A DNA stretch of 64,000 nt from Ferruginibacter sp. (GTDB lineage: Bacteria > Bacteroidota > Bacteroidia > Chitinophagales > Chitinophagaceae), in NCBI GenBank assembly GCA_025963635.1, contig JAOQAK010000072.1:1-64000 (forward strand), given 5' to 3'. The translations under genes and the position numbers were made by a program. This document shows, in pieces, positions 1 through 8,946 of the stretch. The notes beneath the pieces are model-generated. The model made no database searches and was not told where the DNA came from. It saw only the letters and a list, made by a program, of their open reading frames with translations. The first letter of the stretch is position 1. The number at the start of each line of letters is the position of its first letter.

Positions 1-13
1 AGGGGATGTCTCA

Positions 14-200
14 CTTCCCAGCGACGTCTCCTCCCGGGGCCTTGTGTGTTTGGCAGGGACGTTACGTGATCGGGCGCAGAAATTTATATTTGCTGTGTAA
101 AAATGTTGCACATAGGTATGCAGTACAAGGGAGTGACACAACGATGTTGACCGATGCTGTAATGCTTGTAAAAATCTTTTCTTGTTTTAAATCAGAAATC
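14..200 (+). repeat. Intergenic repeat copy 1 (hairpin module A + module B)
   Basis: First of a family of ~150-190 bp repeats that precede the permease genes. Module A is a hairpin with arms GCGACGTC and GACGTTAC around a variable loop. Module B begins GTTGCACATAGGTATGCAG and ends GACACAACGATGTTGA. A tail of short ATCAGAAATC units leads to the next gene. Recognisable copies lie at 3019, 3160, 6041 and 20905, with half copies at 8791, 17711 and 23901. No coding potential is evident. Confidence 0.8.
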
Positions 201-225
201 AAAAAATCAGAAATCAGAATTAAAA

Positions 226-499
226 ATGAGATACTTAATAATAGCCTCCTTATCAGTGTTCTCACTTGCTGCCTGTAACGGCCATCATGGACCAACACGA
301 ACAGAAGAAATGAGTGAGGGCCAATACAAAAATGAGCATTGAAGATGACAGCAAAACAATGAGCATGAAAGTGAAGATCAGGAACGTAGACAAGCCCATT
401 GACTACAAGGAAACCTTTGATATCAGCCATATGTCTGATCACCAGAAGCAAACCTTTAAAAATCATATTCTTGATTCCCTGTATAAACTAAATAAGTGA
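226..499 (+). pseudogene. Small lipoprotein gene, apparently frameshifted
   Basis: An ATG at 226 opens a frame with a short basic start, a hydrophobic stretch and a lipobox ending LAAC (Cys at residue 17), so a secreted lipoprotein is expected. That frame stops at 340-342 after 38 residues. A second frame running to the stop at 497-499 continues with a charged segment (MSIEDDSKT...). The two join smoothly into a ~90-residue protein if one A is removed from the five-A run near 328-332. I do not recognise the family. It sits between repeat copy 1 and permease P1. Either it is a decayed gene or the homopolymer was miscalled; the second frame could also be a separate small ORF starting at GTG 314. 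Confidence 0.55.
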
Positions 500-571
500 C
501 AATGCCATCGAACAATGTGAAATGAGTTTCTGACGTAAAAACTATTACATACAACTCACAACCACGATAAC

Positions 572-2974
572 ATGCTTGAAAATTATATAAAGATCGCCTT
601 CCGCAATTTGTTCAGGCACAAGGCTTTTTCGTGCATTAACATTCTCGGACTTGCTGTTGGAATGAGTGCCTGTTTTCTTATCTATCTATATGTAAGCTTT
701 GAAATAAGTTATGATAATTTTCACAAGAAGGCAGACCGTATCTATCGCATCGTATCTGATGTAAAAACACCGTCTGAAACGATCAACGCTGGCATTACCA
801 TTGCGCCGCTAGCCGTTTATCTAAAAAAGGATTTTCCCGAAGTAGAAGACGCGGTGCGATTTTCTTCGGATGGTTTCCTGGTGCAAAAGGGAAATGTGAA
901 GTTCCAGGAGGAGAGAACAGTACTTGCAGATTCAACACTGTTTAATGTGTTTGATTTTCCACTCATTAAAGGAGATAAAAATACGGCGCTCAAACAACCC
1001 ATGAGCATCATTTTGTCGCAGACTGCGGCGAAAAAATATTTCAGTGATACCGACCCGATGGGACAAACTGTTTTACTGACCGGCAATGCCATCAATGCAA
1101 CCATTACCGGCGTGATGAAAGACATTCCCGGCAACTCAGAAATTAAAGCCGACATGTTTGTATCCTTGTCATCGTACAAACAAATTTATGGTTATGCAAC
1201 TTCAGACAGCGAGTGGACCAATCACAATTATCTCACCTACATTTTAATGCGGGAAAATACCGATGTAAATGCTTTTGAGAAGAAACTGCCTGGCTTTATG
1301 GAAAGGCATCATGGTGCAGACGCCAGGAAGTCGCAGATGTTTGAAACATTGTTCCTCGAACATTTACCCGATGTATATTTGAAATCAAAACACCGGGGCT
1401 TTTTACCGGCAAAGACCTTTGTCACAGGCAATATCACTAATGTATATATCTTCTCAATCATTGCTGTTTTTATATTATTAATTGCCGGTATCAATTTCAT
1501 AAACCTTACCACTGCAAGAAGCGCTGAAAGGGCAAAGGAGGTGGGTATCCGAAAAGTTGTTGGCGCCGGAAAATGGCAATTGGCAAAACAGTTCATTGGC
1601 GAGTCTGTAATCATCTGCCTCATTGCTTTTGTATTTGCTGTTTTAATATGCTGGTTAACATTGCCTTTATTCAACCAGCTTGCCGGCAAAGAAATTAGCA
1701 GCGGTATATTTTCCAATCCCTCACAAATCGTTACACTGTTATTGCTTGCAATTGCTATCGGACTCGTCGCTGGCTTTTATCCGTCGCTGGTATTAACTTC
1801 CTACAAACCCGTAAGCGTTTTGAAAGGACGTTTTTCAACAGGCAATAAGGGATTGATTTTAAGAAAAGGGCTGGTAGTTTTCCAGTTTGTTATTTCTATT
1901 GCTTTGATTGCGGGAACGATTATCGTGTATTCGCAGCTGAATTTTATGCGTAACCGCGATCTTGGCTTTAATAAAGACCAGGAAATTATCCTGGAAACAA
2001 ATTTTGACAAAAACAAAGATGCTTTAAAACAATCCTTGTCATCAGTTCCCGGTGTACTTTCAACCAGTTATTCTTCCAGTGTTCCGGGCGGTAACCATAC
2101 TTCCGCTTATTCTGAAATGGAGAATAAAAAGGGCGAAACACAAAGAACCAATCTCAACCTTTATTTTGTTGATTTCGACTATGTTAGCCAGTACAATTTA
2201 AAAGTTGTTGCAGGAAGAGCGTTTTCAAAAGATTTGGCAACGGATAGCACACAGGCAATGATGATCAATGAGAGTGCGGCAAAATCATTGGGGTACAATG
2301 CCCCCGGGGAAGCCGTTGGAAAGAAATTCGATCAATGGGGTAGAAAGGGAAAGATTATTGGAGTGGTGAAAGATTTTCATTACCGATCGTTACAGCAGTC
2401 CATTGAACCGCTCACCATGCGAATTGAACCGGGCGCTTTCAACCTGATTTCCATAAAGGTGTCCGCCGCAAATTTATCAACTACGATCCAGGCCATCAAA
2501 GACAAGTGGCAAACTTATATTCACAACCGGCCATTCGATTATTATTTCCTGGATGATTTTTTTAACCAGCAATATCGTGCTGAAAATAATTTCGGTAATC
2601 TTTTTTTCAATTTTGCGATCCTGGCAATTTTTATTTCCTGCCTGGGTTTGCTCGGCCTTTCTTCCTATAGCACCCTGCAACGCACAAAGGAAATCGGTGT
2701 GCGCAAGGTATTGGGTGCGAGTGTTTCCAACATCGTAAGCCTGCTATCCATTGAATTTATAAAGTTGGTATTGATTGCATTGATCATCGCATCGCCCATC
2801 GCCTGGTTTGGACTGCACAAGTGGCTACAGGATTTTGCATATCGTACCGATATAACATGGTGGGTATTCGCATTCTCCGGCATCATTGCAGTAATGATTG
2901 CATTTTTCACCATCAGCTTCCAGGCAATTAAAGCAGCAGTGGCCAACCCGGTGAAAAGTTTGCGGACAGAGTGA
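572..2974 (+). CDS. P1: MacB/FtsX-type ABC transporter permease, 800 aa
   Basis: Inner-membrane permease lacking an ATPase domain. It has the doubled architecture common in Bacteroidota: TM1 (~20-42), a first MacB periplasmic core domain, FtsX transmembrane helices (~290-312, 345-365, 386-409), a fourth boundary helix (~433-455), a second periplasmic core, and a second FtsX block (~676-698, 728-748, 764-785), eight helices in all. The coupling motif follows each block, KEVGIRKVVGAG (~322) and KEIGVRKVLGAS (~706), which is the part expected to touch the ATPase. The C-terminus is NPVKSLRTE. Family knowledge suggests mechanotransmission rather than classical transport, driving efflux of peptides, lipids or drugs through a TolC-type partner; the substrate is unknown. 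It is the first of nine paralogues in tandem. The start is the ATG giving the family opening MLENYIKIAFRN. Confidence 0.9.
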   Translation: MLENYIKIAFRNLFRHKAFSCINILGLAVGMSACFLIYLYVSFEISYDNFHKKADRIYRIVSDVKTPSETINAGITIAPLAVYLKKDFPEVEDAVRFSSDGFLVQKGNVKFQEERTVLADSTLFNVFDFPLIKGDKNTALKQPMSIILSQTAAKKYFSDTDPMGQTVLLTGNAINATITGVMKDIPGNSEIKADMFVSLSSYKQIYGYATSDSEWTNHNYLTYILMRENTDVNAFEKKLPGFMERHHGADARKSQMFETLFLEHLPDVYLKSKHRGFLPAKTFVTGNITNVYIFSIIAVFILLIAGINFINLTTARSAERAKEVGIRKVVGAGKWQLAKQFIGESVIICLIAFVFAVLICWLTLPLFNQLAGKEISSGIFSNPSQIVTLLLLAIAIGLVAGFYPSLVLTSYKPVSVLKGRFSTGNKGLILRKGLVVFQFVISIALIAGTIIVYSQLNFMRNRDLGFNKDQEIILETNFDKNKDALKQSLSSVPGVLSTSYSSSVPGGNHTSAYSEMENKKGETQRTNLNLYFVDFDYVSQYNLKVVAGRAFSKDLATDSTQAMMINESAAKSLGYNAPGEAVGKKFDQWGRKGKIIGVVKDFHYRSLQQSIEPLTMRIEPGAFNLISIKVSAANLSTTIQAIKDKWQTYIHNRPFDYYFLDDFFNQQYRAENNFGNLFFNFAILAIFISCLGLLGLSSYSTLQRTKEIGVRKVLGASVSNIVSLLSIEFIKLVLIALIIASPIAWFGLHKWLQDFAYRTDITWWVFAFSGIIAVMIAFFTISFQAIKAAVANPVKSLRTE

Positions 2975-3018
2975 TGACGTAGATGAGTGATGAGTAAGGA
3001 GTAAGTAGTAAGGAATGT

Positions 3019-3158
3019 CTTCCCAGCAGCGTCTCCTCCCGAGCTATGTGAGCTGGCCAGGGACGTTGCGTGATTCGGAGCAGAATTTTATATCAGCAAT
3101 TGATAAAAAATGTTGCACATAGGTATGCAGTCATCGGAGTGATACAACGATGTTGATT
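3019..3158 (+). repeat. Intergenic repeat copy 2a (modules A + B)
   Basis: First of two back-to-back copies between P1 and P2. The module A arms are GCAGCGTC and GACGTTGC, which pair with one G-T wobble. Module B follows with GTTGCACATAGGTATGCAG. It resembles copy 2b more than distant copies, so the pair probably arose by local duplication. Confidence 0.8.
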
Positions 3159-3159
3159 T

Positions 3160-3320
3160 CTTCCCAGCAATGTCTCCTTCGGGGTCATGTGTGCTGGCCA
3201 GGGACGTTGCGTGATTTGGAGCAGAATTTTATATCAGCAATTGATGAAAAATGTTGCACATAGGTATGCAGTACACGGGAGTGACACAACGATGTTGATT
3301 GATGCTATTAGTGTTCGCAA
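3160..3320 (+). repeat. Intergenic repeat copy 2b (modules A + B)
   Basis: Second of the tandem pair upstream of P2. The arms are GCAATGTC and GACGTTGC, again kept pairable by a G-T wobble. Module B ends ACACAACGATGTTGATTGATGC. Downstream (3321-3465) there is only A/T-rich sequence with ACATCAGAAATC-type short repeats leading to the P2 start. Confidence 0.8.
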
Positions 3321-3465
3321 AAAAAGGATTACTAACAATGTCTCGCAGGAATAGAGATGAAGAAGTATAATAAATTAAATCGGACCCGTCCCAACAATTC
3401 ATCCGGGCGGACATCCGGACATCAAACATCAGAAATCGAAATTCAGGCATCAGAAATCAAAAGCT

Positions 3466-5886
3466 ATGTTTAAAAATTATCTAAAAACAGCGATTAGAAA
3501 CCTTTGGCGCTACAAAGGATTTAGTGTTATTAATATTGCGGGCCTCGCAATCGGAATTGCTGGTTGCCTGCTCATCGGCCTGTTTGTATGGGACGAATTG
3601 CAGTATGATAAATTCGTAAAGGGTGGCGAAAATGTATATCGCATCTATAACACGAGAACTGATAAGGTCAGTACTTCTAATGTTGCATCCGTGCAGCCGG
3701 CATATGCAACTTACCTGAAGCTGAATTATCCTGAAGTGGAAAGCACCATGAGGATAATGATGTTAAGCGGTAAAAAGCTCTGGGAAACAGGCGAAACAAA
3801 AGCCTATGAAGAAAAAGGCCTGCTTACCGAAGGCAGCTTTTTTGACATTTTCCCTTTTAAGCTCATTAAAGGCGATTACAAAGGCGTACTTGATAAACCT
3901 GACGCAGTGATCCTGACCGCGGCAATGGCCGAAAAATATTTTGGCAAACAGGATCCTGTGGGCAAAATTGTAAAGATAGACAAGGCGAATTTCTCTGTGG
4001 CAGGTGTAATGGAAAATGTACCCGCACATTTCCACCTTGCTTTCGATTACCTGATGTCTTTTTCTACTTTGCATTTAAAAAAGGAACGGATGGAAAGCTG
4101 GGGCTGGCAGCAATTTTATTCTTACTTCAAACTGAAGCCTGGTACAAGTAGTGAACGATTACAGGCTAAGTTCCGGGATGCTGTAAAGCAAACGGAAGAG
4201 CAGTCAAAAGAAAGCGGCATGGCCACGATACCTTCTTTTCAACCTTTGAAAGACATTCATCTTAAGTCGGCCGATTTTGAATACGATAATGCAAGGCGCG
4301 GTAACCAGGGGTATGTAAAAGCACTGGTGATCATTGCCTTATTTGTGCTTGTTATTGCATGTTTCAATTTTGTTAACCTCGCCACTGCAAGATCGTTCAG
4401 AAGGGCGAAGGAGATCGGCGTAAGAAAAGTTGCAGGGGCAGACCGCAGGCAGTTGATTTTACAATTTACCGGTGAAACCATTCTACTTTCCTTCGCTTCC
4501 ATTATCATCGCGGCTGTTGCCACCCTTTTCATTTTACCTGCGCTGAACAATTTCACCGGCAAGGCGATCTCTTTTAATCCCGTTGCCAATCCGGTACTTG
4601 CACTCATATTGATTGCGGGGGCATTTGTTATCGGGGTTCTCGCGGGCATTTACCCGGCCTTTGTTCTTTCGGGTTTTCAGCCCGTAAAAGTTTTAAAGGG
4701 AATGAAATCGACAGGGGAGGCGGGCAGTCATCGTTCATGGTTGAGGCAGGGATTGGTAATCGTTCAGTTTGTGTTTTCTGTGCTGCTGATTGTATCTGCA
4801 ACCATTGTTTACCGGCAAAGCAATTACCTGCACAATAAAGACCTGGGTTTTAATAAAGACCAGGTGTTGCTTTTTCCGATAGAAGGTAAGGTTGCCACCA
4901 GCACTGAACTTTTTAAAAATGAGTTGAAACAAAATCCCAATATCGTTTCTGCAACTGGGGGTTATGGTTTGCCGGGTGATGCATTTGCAGGTGATGAAAT
5001 AATTGTTCCCGGAAAGGAAGGTGATAAATCTGTGCCGGTAAATCTTTTTATTGTTGACCCGGATTATATAACAACGCTCGGTTTGAAATTAATTTCGGGA
5101 AGGGATTTTTCCCGTGATATCGCGACAGATAGCTCAGAGGCTTTTGTAATCAATGAAACGGGTGTAAAGGAGCTTGGATTTAAAACACCACAGGAGGCGA
5201 TTGGTCAAAAGCTTAACTGGAATAAATGGGAACCAGATTCTGCCAACCCGGTAAAGAAAGGTAAAGTGATCGGCGTTGTAAAAGATTTTCACTACAAGGG
5301 TCTTCATGAAAAAGTAAGCATTTCGGTATTGCAGATGTATTCGCCGGTGTATTACAAGATGGCCGTAAAAATGAAAACTGCTGATGTGAAAAATACACTC
5401 GCTTTTATAAACGCCACCTGGACAAAGTTCGTTCCGGACTTCCCATTGGATTACAAGTTTATGGATGAAAGCTTTGATGAGATGTACAAAGCAGAAGATA
5501 AATTGAGTACACTGCTTTGGATATTCACTTTGATGGCAATTTTTGTGGGTTGCCTTGGCTTGTTTGGATTGGCCGCTTTTAGTGCAGAGCAAAGAAATAA
5601 AGAGATCGGTATAAGAAAAGTATTAGGCGCAAGTATTGGCCGCATTGTAACAATGCTTTCCATTAACTTCTTAAAGCCGGTGCTGATTGCTTCGATGATT
5701 GCATTTCCAATCGCGTGGTTTGCGATGAACAAATGGTTGCAGGATTTTCCCTATAGAGTCAGCATTAGTTGGTGGGTGTTTGCCCTTGCAGCGGCTGCCG
5801 CGTTGGTGATTGCGCTGCTAACTGTAAGTTTCCAGGCGATAAAAGCGGCGCTGTCTAATCCGGTGAAGAGCCTTAGGACGGAATAA
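3466..5886 (+). CDS. P2: MacB/FtsX-type ABC transporter permease, 806 aa
   Basis: Intact paralogue with the same doubled eight-helix layout as P1. It opens MFKNYLKTAIRNLW, shared almost exactly with P4. The first FtsX block carries NFVNLATARS followed by KEIGVRKVAGAD; the second carries FSAEQRNKEIGIRKVLGAS. The tail is ALSNPVKSLRTE. The periplasmic domains differ from P1 well beyond conservative change, while the membrane and coupling segments are near identical. That pattern fits a shared ATPase with diversified periplasmic specificity (inference). It belongs to the P1-P5 group. A GCTAAT repeat begins within a few bases of the stop codon. Confidence 0.9.
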   Translation: MFKNYLKTAIRNLWRYKGFSVINIAGLAIGIAGCLLIGLFVWDELQYDKFVKGGENVYRIYNTRTDKVSTSNVASVQPAYATYLKLNYPEVESTMRIMMLSGKKLWETGETKAYEEKGLLTEGSFFDIFPFKLIKGDYKGVLDKPDAVILTAAMAEKYFGKQDPVGKIVKIDKANFSVAGVMENVPAHFHLAFDYLMSFSTLHLKKERMESWGWQQFYSYFKLKPGTSSERLQAKFRDAVKQTEEQSKESGMATIPSFQPLKDIHLKSADFEYDNARRGNQGYVKALVIIALFVLVIACFNFVNLATARSFRRAKEIGVRKVAGADRRQLILQFTGETILLSFASIIIAAVATLFILPALNNFTGKAISFNPVANPVLALILIAGAFVIGVLAGIYPAFVLSGFQPVKVLKGMKSTGEAGSHRSWLRQGLVIVQFVFSVLLIVSATIVYRQSNYLHNKDLGFNKDQVLLFPIEGKVATSTELFKNELKQNPNIVSATGGYGLPGDAFAGDEIIVPGKEGDKSVPVNLFIVDPDYITTLGLKLISGRDFSRDIATDSSEAFVINETGVKELGFKTPQEAIGQKLNWNKWEPDSANPVKKGKVIGVVKDFHYKGLHEKVSISVLQMYSPVYYKMAVKMKTADVKNTLAFINATWTKFVPDFPLDYKFMDESFDEMYKAEDKLSTLLWIFTLMAIFVGCLGLFGLAAFSAEQRNKEIGIRKVLGASIGRIVTMLSINFLKPVLIASMIAFPIAWFAMNKWLQDFPYRVSISWWVFALAAAAALVIALLTVSFQAIKAALSNPVKSLRTE

Positions 5887-5890
5887 AGAA

Positions 5891-5958
5891 ATGTGCTGAT
5901 GTGCTAATTTGCTAATGTGCTAATATGAAAATTCGAAAATGTAGAAATGTGAAAATGA
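5891..5958 (+). repeat. GCTAAT-type tandem repeat after P2
   Basis: Run of degenerate ~8-base units of the type TGTGCTAA, passing into GAAAATTC/GAAATGTG units, starting just after the P2 stop. The same type of run follows P3, P5, P6 and P7 at a similar position. It reads as a slippage-prone minisatellite with no coding frame. Confidence 0.85.
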
Positions 5959-6040
5959 GGAGGACAAAGAAATGAAATGAATAATGAGTGATGAGTACCG
6001 AGTTCGCTGCGGTGAAGTGTGAGCGATGAGTTCTTTGCAT

Positions 6041-6232
6041 CTTCCCAGCAACGTCTCCTTTCAGGGCCGTGTGGGTGGCCAGGGACGTTGCGTGATTCGG
6101 AGCGGAAATTTATATCAGCAGTGATGAGAAATGTTGCCAACAGGTATGCAGTACAAGAGAGTGACACAACGATGTTGACCAATGTTGTAATGTTTGTAAA
6201 AAAAATATTTTCTTCTTTTAAATCAGACATCA
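6041..6232 (+). repeat. Intergenic repeat copy 3 (modules A + B)
   Basis: Best-preserved copy. The arms GCAACGTC and GACGTTGC pair perfectly over 8 bp and extend by CCT/AGG if one T is bulged. Module B and the tail GTTGTAATGTTTGTAAAAA lead into ATCAGACATC units 40 bp before P3. Confidence 0.85.
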
Positions 6233-6272
6233 GGTATCAAACAAAATGATCTAATGACAAATACTTAAATCT

Positions 6273-8669
6273 ATGTTCAAAAATTATTTACTGATTGCGT
6301 GGCGCAATTTGAAGCGGAACAAAATATATTCTTTTATTAACGTTGCCGGGTTAAGCATTGGCCTTGCATGCGCCATGCTGATTATGCTCTATGTGAAGGA
6401 TGAAATAAGTTACGACCGGTTTCATTCCAATGTTGGAAATATTTACCGGGTGGTTACCCAAAATATTGATAAGGATGGAAAGAAGGGCCGTAAGGATGGC
6501 AATACCGGGTATTTCCAGGGACCCAGGTTTACCAAAAATGTACCCGGCATAAAAGCCTTTGTGCGCATACAGAGTGACCACCATGATATCAAAGCCAGCA
6601 CTGAAATTAAATCGCAGGAATTGTTGAAAGTAGATTCGAATTTCTTTTCTGTATTTTCTTTTCCACTATTGAGCGGTGATCGGGGGAGATGCTTAAACGA
6701 GCCGCACTCGGTTGTACTTTCCGAAGATATGGCAAAGAAACAATTTGGTACCACCAACGCGGTGGGCAAAACAATGATGATAAAGGTGGATAGTGAATTT
6801 GTTTCTTATAACGTAACGGCGGTGGCTAAAAAGAGTCCTCAAAACTCTTCTATAAAATTTGATGTACTGCTTCCGTTCAGGATGTCGGCCGATGAAGAAA
6901 ATAGCAAGGAAAACTGGTTTAACTTTTTCCTCAACACATTTGTGGTGCTTGAACCCGTTGCCAATGTACAGGGAGTGGAAACAAAAATGCAACGGTTTTA
7001 CGCTGCCGATTCAAAAGAATCCCTTCAGTATTTAACGGAAAAATATGGGCCGATGGATTTCAATAATGAATACCAGTTGCAGCCTTTTTTGGATATGCAC
7101 TTAAGCAAAGAACTTCCTGCGCAAAATGGCCTTTCTGATGCAAGCAATCCCACTTATTCCTATATTCTTTCCGGCATTGCTTTATTCATTCTGCTGATTG
7201 CGTGCATCAACTTTGTAAACCTAACTGTAGCCCGTTCGGTAAAGCGGGCCAGGGAAATTGGTATCCGGAAAGTGGTTGGCGGCGACAGAAAGCAGCTGAT
7301 CGTACAGTTCTTAGGCGAATCATTCTTATTGTGCTTCATTGCCTTTATTATGGCGATTGTGTTGGTGCAGTTGATGTTGCCCTTGTTTAACAGTCTTTCC
7401 AACAAAGCCCTTTCGCTTAGCTATTTATTTGATGTGAAGCTTGTCGCTGGCTTTACGCTGTTGTTTCTTATCACCGGCTTACTGGCTGGCTTTTATCCTG
7501 CATTGGTTTTGTCTGGCTATAATCCCGTGCAAACGCTTTATAGCCGTTTTAACCTCGGAGGAAAAAGCTACCTGCAAAAGAGCCTGGTGGTATTGCAGTT
7601 TACGCTCGCTTCTTTTTTAATCATTGCCACTTTTACCATTTACAAGCAGTTCAATTACCTGACAACTGAAAAACTGGGATACGATGATAGCAACCTTGTA
7701 ATGGTAAATAAAAATAACCTGAAACGCAGTGAAGTAGCAACGTTAAAAGCGGAGCTCACCAGTAACCCTGTTATATTGGATGTTGCCCCAAAAAACGGCG
7801 GCCAGTGGGGCACTGTAGCCAAGGTAAACGGCGATTCAACAATACAGTTTACTTACGAAACGGTCAATGAATCCTACATACCGCTGCTAAAGATACCTGT
7901 CGTACAGGGCAGAAATTTTTCAACCGAATTTCCATCAGATTCTTCCAATTCAGTTGTGGTGAATGAATCATTTGTCAGAAAGGCCGGCTGGAAAAATCCC
8001 ATCGGGCAGGTGGTTGATTTTTGGTATAATAACAATAAATACCAGGTGATAGGAGTAGTAAAAGATCACCATTTCAATTCCCTCGCTCAAAAAATAGAAC
8101 CCCAGTTGTTTACCATGAAAGCAGGCAACAGCTATGGAAAAGTATTCATAAAAATCAAACCCAATAGTGAAACTGCAAGCCTCCGGCTTATCGAAAAAAC
8201 ATTTAAAAAACTGTTTCCACTGAGCCCTTACAGCTACACTTTTAAAAACGATGAAAATATAAAGGCTTATGAAGCCGAGGCAAAATGGAAAGAGATCATG
8301 CTCTTTAGTGCCGTGCTCACCATATTCATTTCGTGCATTGGTTTATTCGGTTTGTCGGTACTGTCTGCAGAAAAACGCACCAAGGAAATTGGTATCCGGA
8401 AAGTGTTAGGTGCGTCAGTAAGCAATGTGGTAACCACGCTCTCAAAAGATTTTTTACTGCTCGTGTTTATTGCACTGTGTGTTGCCATACCGGCTGCGTG
8501 GATGGCTGCCAACAACTGGCTGCAAAATTATCCTTATCGCATATCATTAAGCTGGTGGCTATTTGCAGCTGCCGGGATACTGGTGGTATTGGTGGCATTG
8601 ATAACCGTTAGTTTCCAGGCCATCAAAGCCGGTGTTGCAAATCCGGTGAACAGTTTGCGGACGGAATGA
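6273..8669 (+). CDS. P3: MacB/FtsX-type ABC transporter permease, 798 aa
   Basis: Intact member of the P1-P5 group. It opens MFKNYLLIAWRNLKRNK. The coupling motifs are REIGIRKVVGGD after the first FtsX block and KEIGIRKVLGAS after the second. The tail reads GVANPVNSLRTE, with Asn replacing the usual Lys. The second periplasmic domain keeps the family signature as VIGVVKDHHFNSL, with His where most paralogues have Phe (VVKDFHY). The first periplasmic domain is rich in Lys and Ser and unlike the others. It is bracketed by repeat copy 3 upstream and a long GCTAAT repeat downstream, so this unit shows the array's repeating plan most clearly. Confidence 0.9.
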   Translation: MFKNYLLIAWRNLKRNKIYSFINVAGLSIGLACAMLIMLYVKDEISYDRFHSNVGNIYRVVTQNIDKDGKKGRKDGNTGYFQGPRFTKNVPGIKAFVRIQSDHHDIKASTEIKSQELLKVDSNFFSVFSFPLLSGDRGRCLNEPHSVVLSEDMAKKQFGTTNAVGKTMMIKVDSEFVSYNVTAVAKKSPQNSSIKFDVLLPFRMSADEENSKENWFNFFLNTFVVLEPVANVQGVETKMQRFYAADSKESLQYLTEKYGPMDFNNEYQLQPFLDMHLSKELPAQNGLSDASNPTYSYILSGIALFILLIACINFVNLTVARSVKRAREIGIRKVVGGDRKQLIVQFLGESFLLCFIAFIMAIVLVQLMLPLFNSLSNKALSLSYLFDVKLVAGFTLLFLITGLLAGFYPALVLSGYNPVQTLYSRFNLGGKSYLQKSLVVLQFTLASFLIIATFTIYKQFNYLTTEKLGYDDSNLVMVNKNNLKRSEVATLKAELTSNPVILDVAPKNGGQWGTVAKVNGDSTIQFTYETVNESYIPLLKIPVVQGRNFSTEFPSDSSNSVVVNESFVRKAGWKNPIGQVVDFWYNNNKYQVIGVVKDHHFNSLAQKIEPQLFTMKAGNSYGKVFIKIKPNSETASLRLIEKTFKKLFPLSPYSYTFKNDENIKAYEAEAKWKEIMLFSAVLTIFISCIGLFGLSVLSAEKRTKEIGIRKVLGASVSNVVTTLSKDFLLLVFIALCVAIPAAWMAANNWLQNYPYRISLSWWLFAAAGILVVLVALITVSFQAIKAGVANPVNSLRTE

Positions 8670-8671
8670 AG

Positions 8672-8758
8672 GTAATTAGCTAATGTGCTAATGTGCTAAT
8701 TTGCTAATGTGCTAATGTGAAAATTTGAAAAATTTCAAAGTTGAAAATGCAAAAATGA
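8672..8758 (+). repeat. GCTAAT-type tandem repeat after P3
   Basis: Run of TTAGCTAATGTGCTAA-type units followed by GAAAATTTGAAAAATT units, starting two bases after the P3 stop. It is the longest of the five such runs in the array. Confidence 0.85.
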
Positions 8759-8790
8759 GAGCGGCGACGAGGATGAACCTTCAACCATCT

Positions 8791-8932
8791 TTAAAGTTGC
8801 ATACAGGTATGTTGTACACGGGAGTGACACAACGATGTTGATCGATGCACTGATGTTCGTAAAAAAAATGTTTTCTTCTTCTAAATCAGACATCAAAAAA
8901 TCAGCATCAGACATCAACCTTTAACCATCAAC
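8791..8932 (+). repeat. Intergenic repeat copy 4 (module B only)
   Basis: Module B is present (GTTGCATACAGGTATG...GACACAACGATGTTGA) with the tail and the ATCAGACATC units, but the module A hairpin is absent. A short stretch of unrelated GCGGCGACGAGGATG sequence takes its place. This shows that A and B can be lost separately. Confidence 0.75.
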
Positions 8933-8946
8933 CATCAACCTTTTAT

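Noticed and set aside
62..466. 134-codon minus-strand frame over the first repeat
   Set aside because: It overlaps repeat copy 1 and the lipoprotein gene in antisense and has no family motif or signal.
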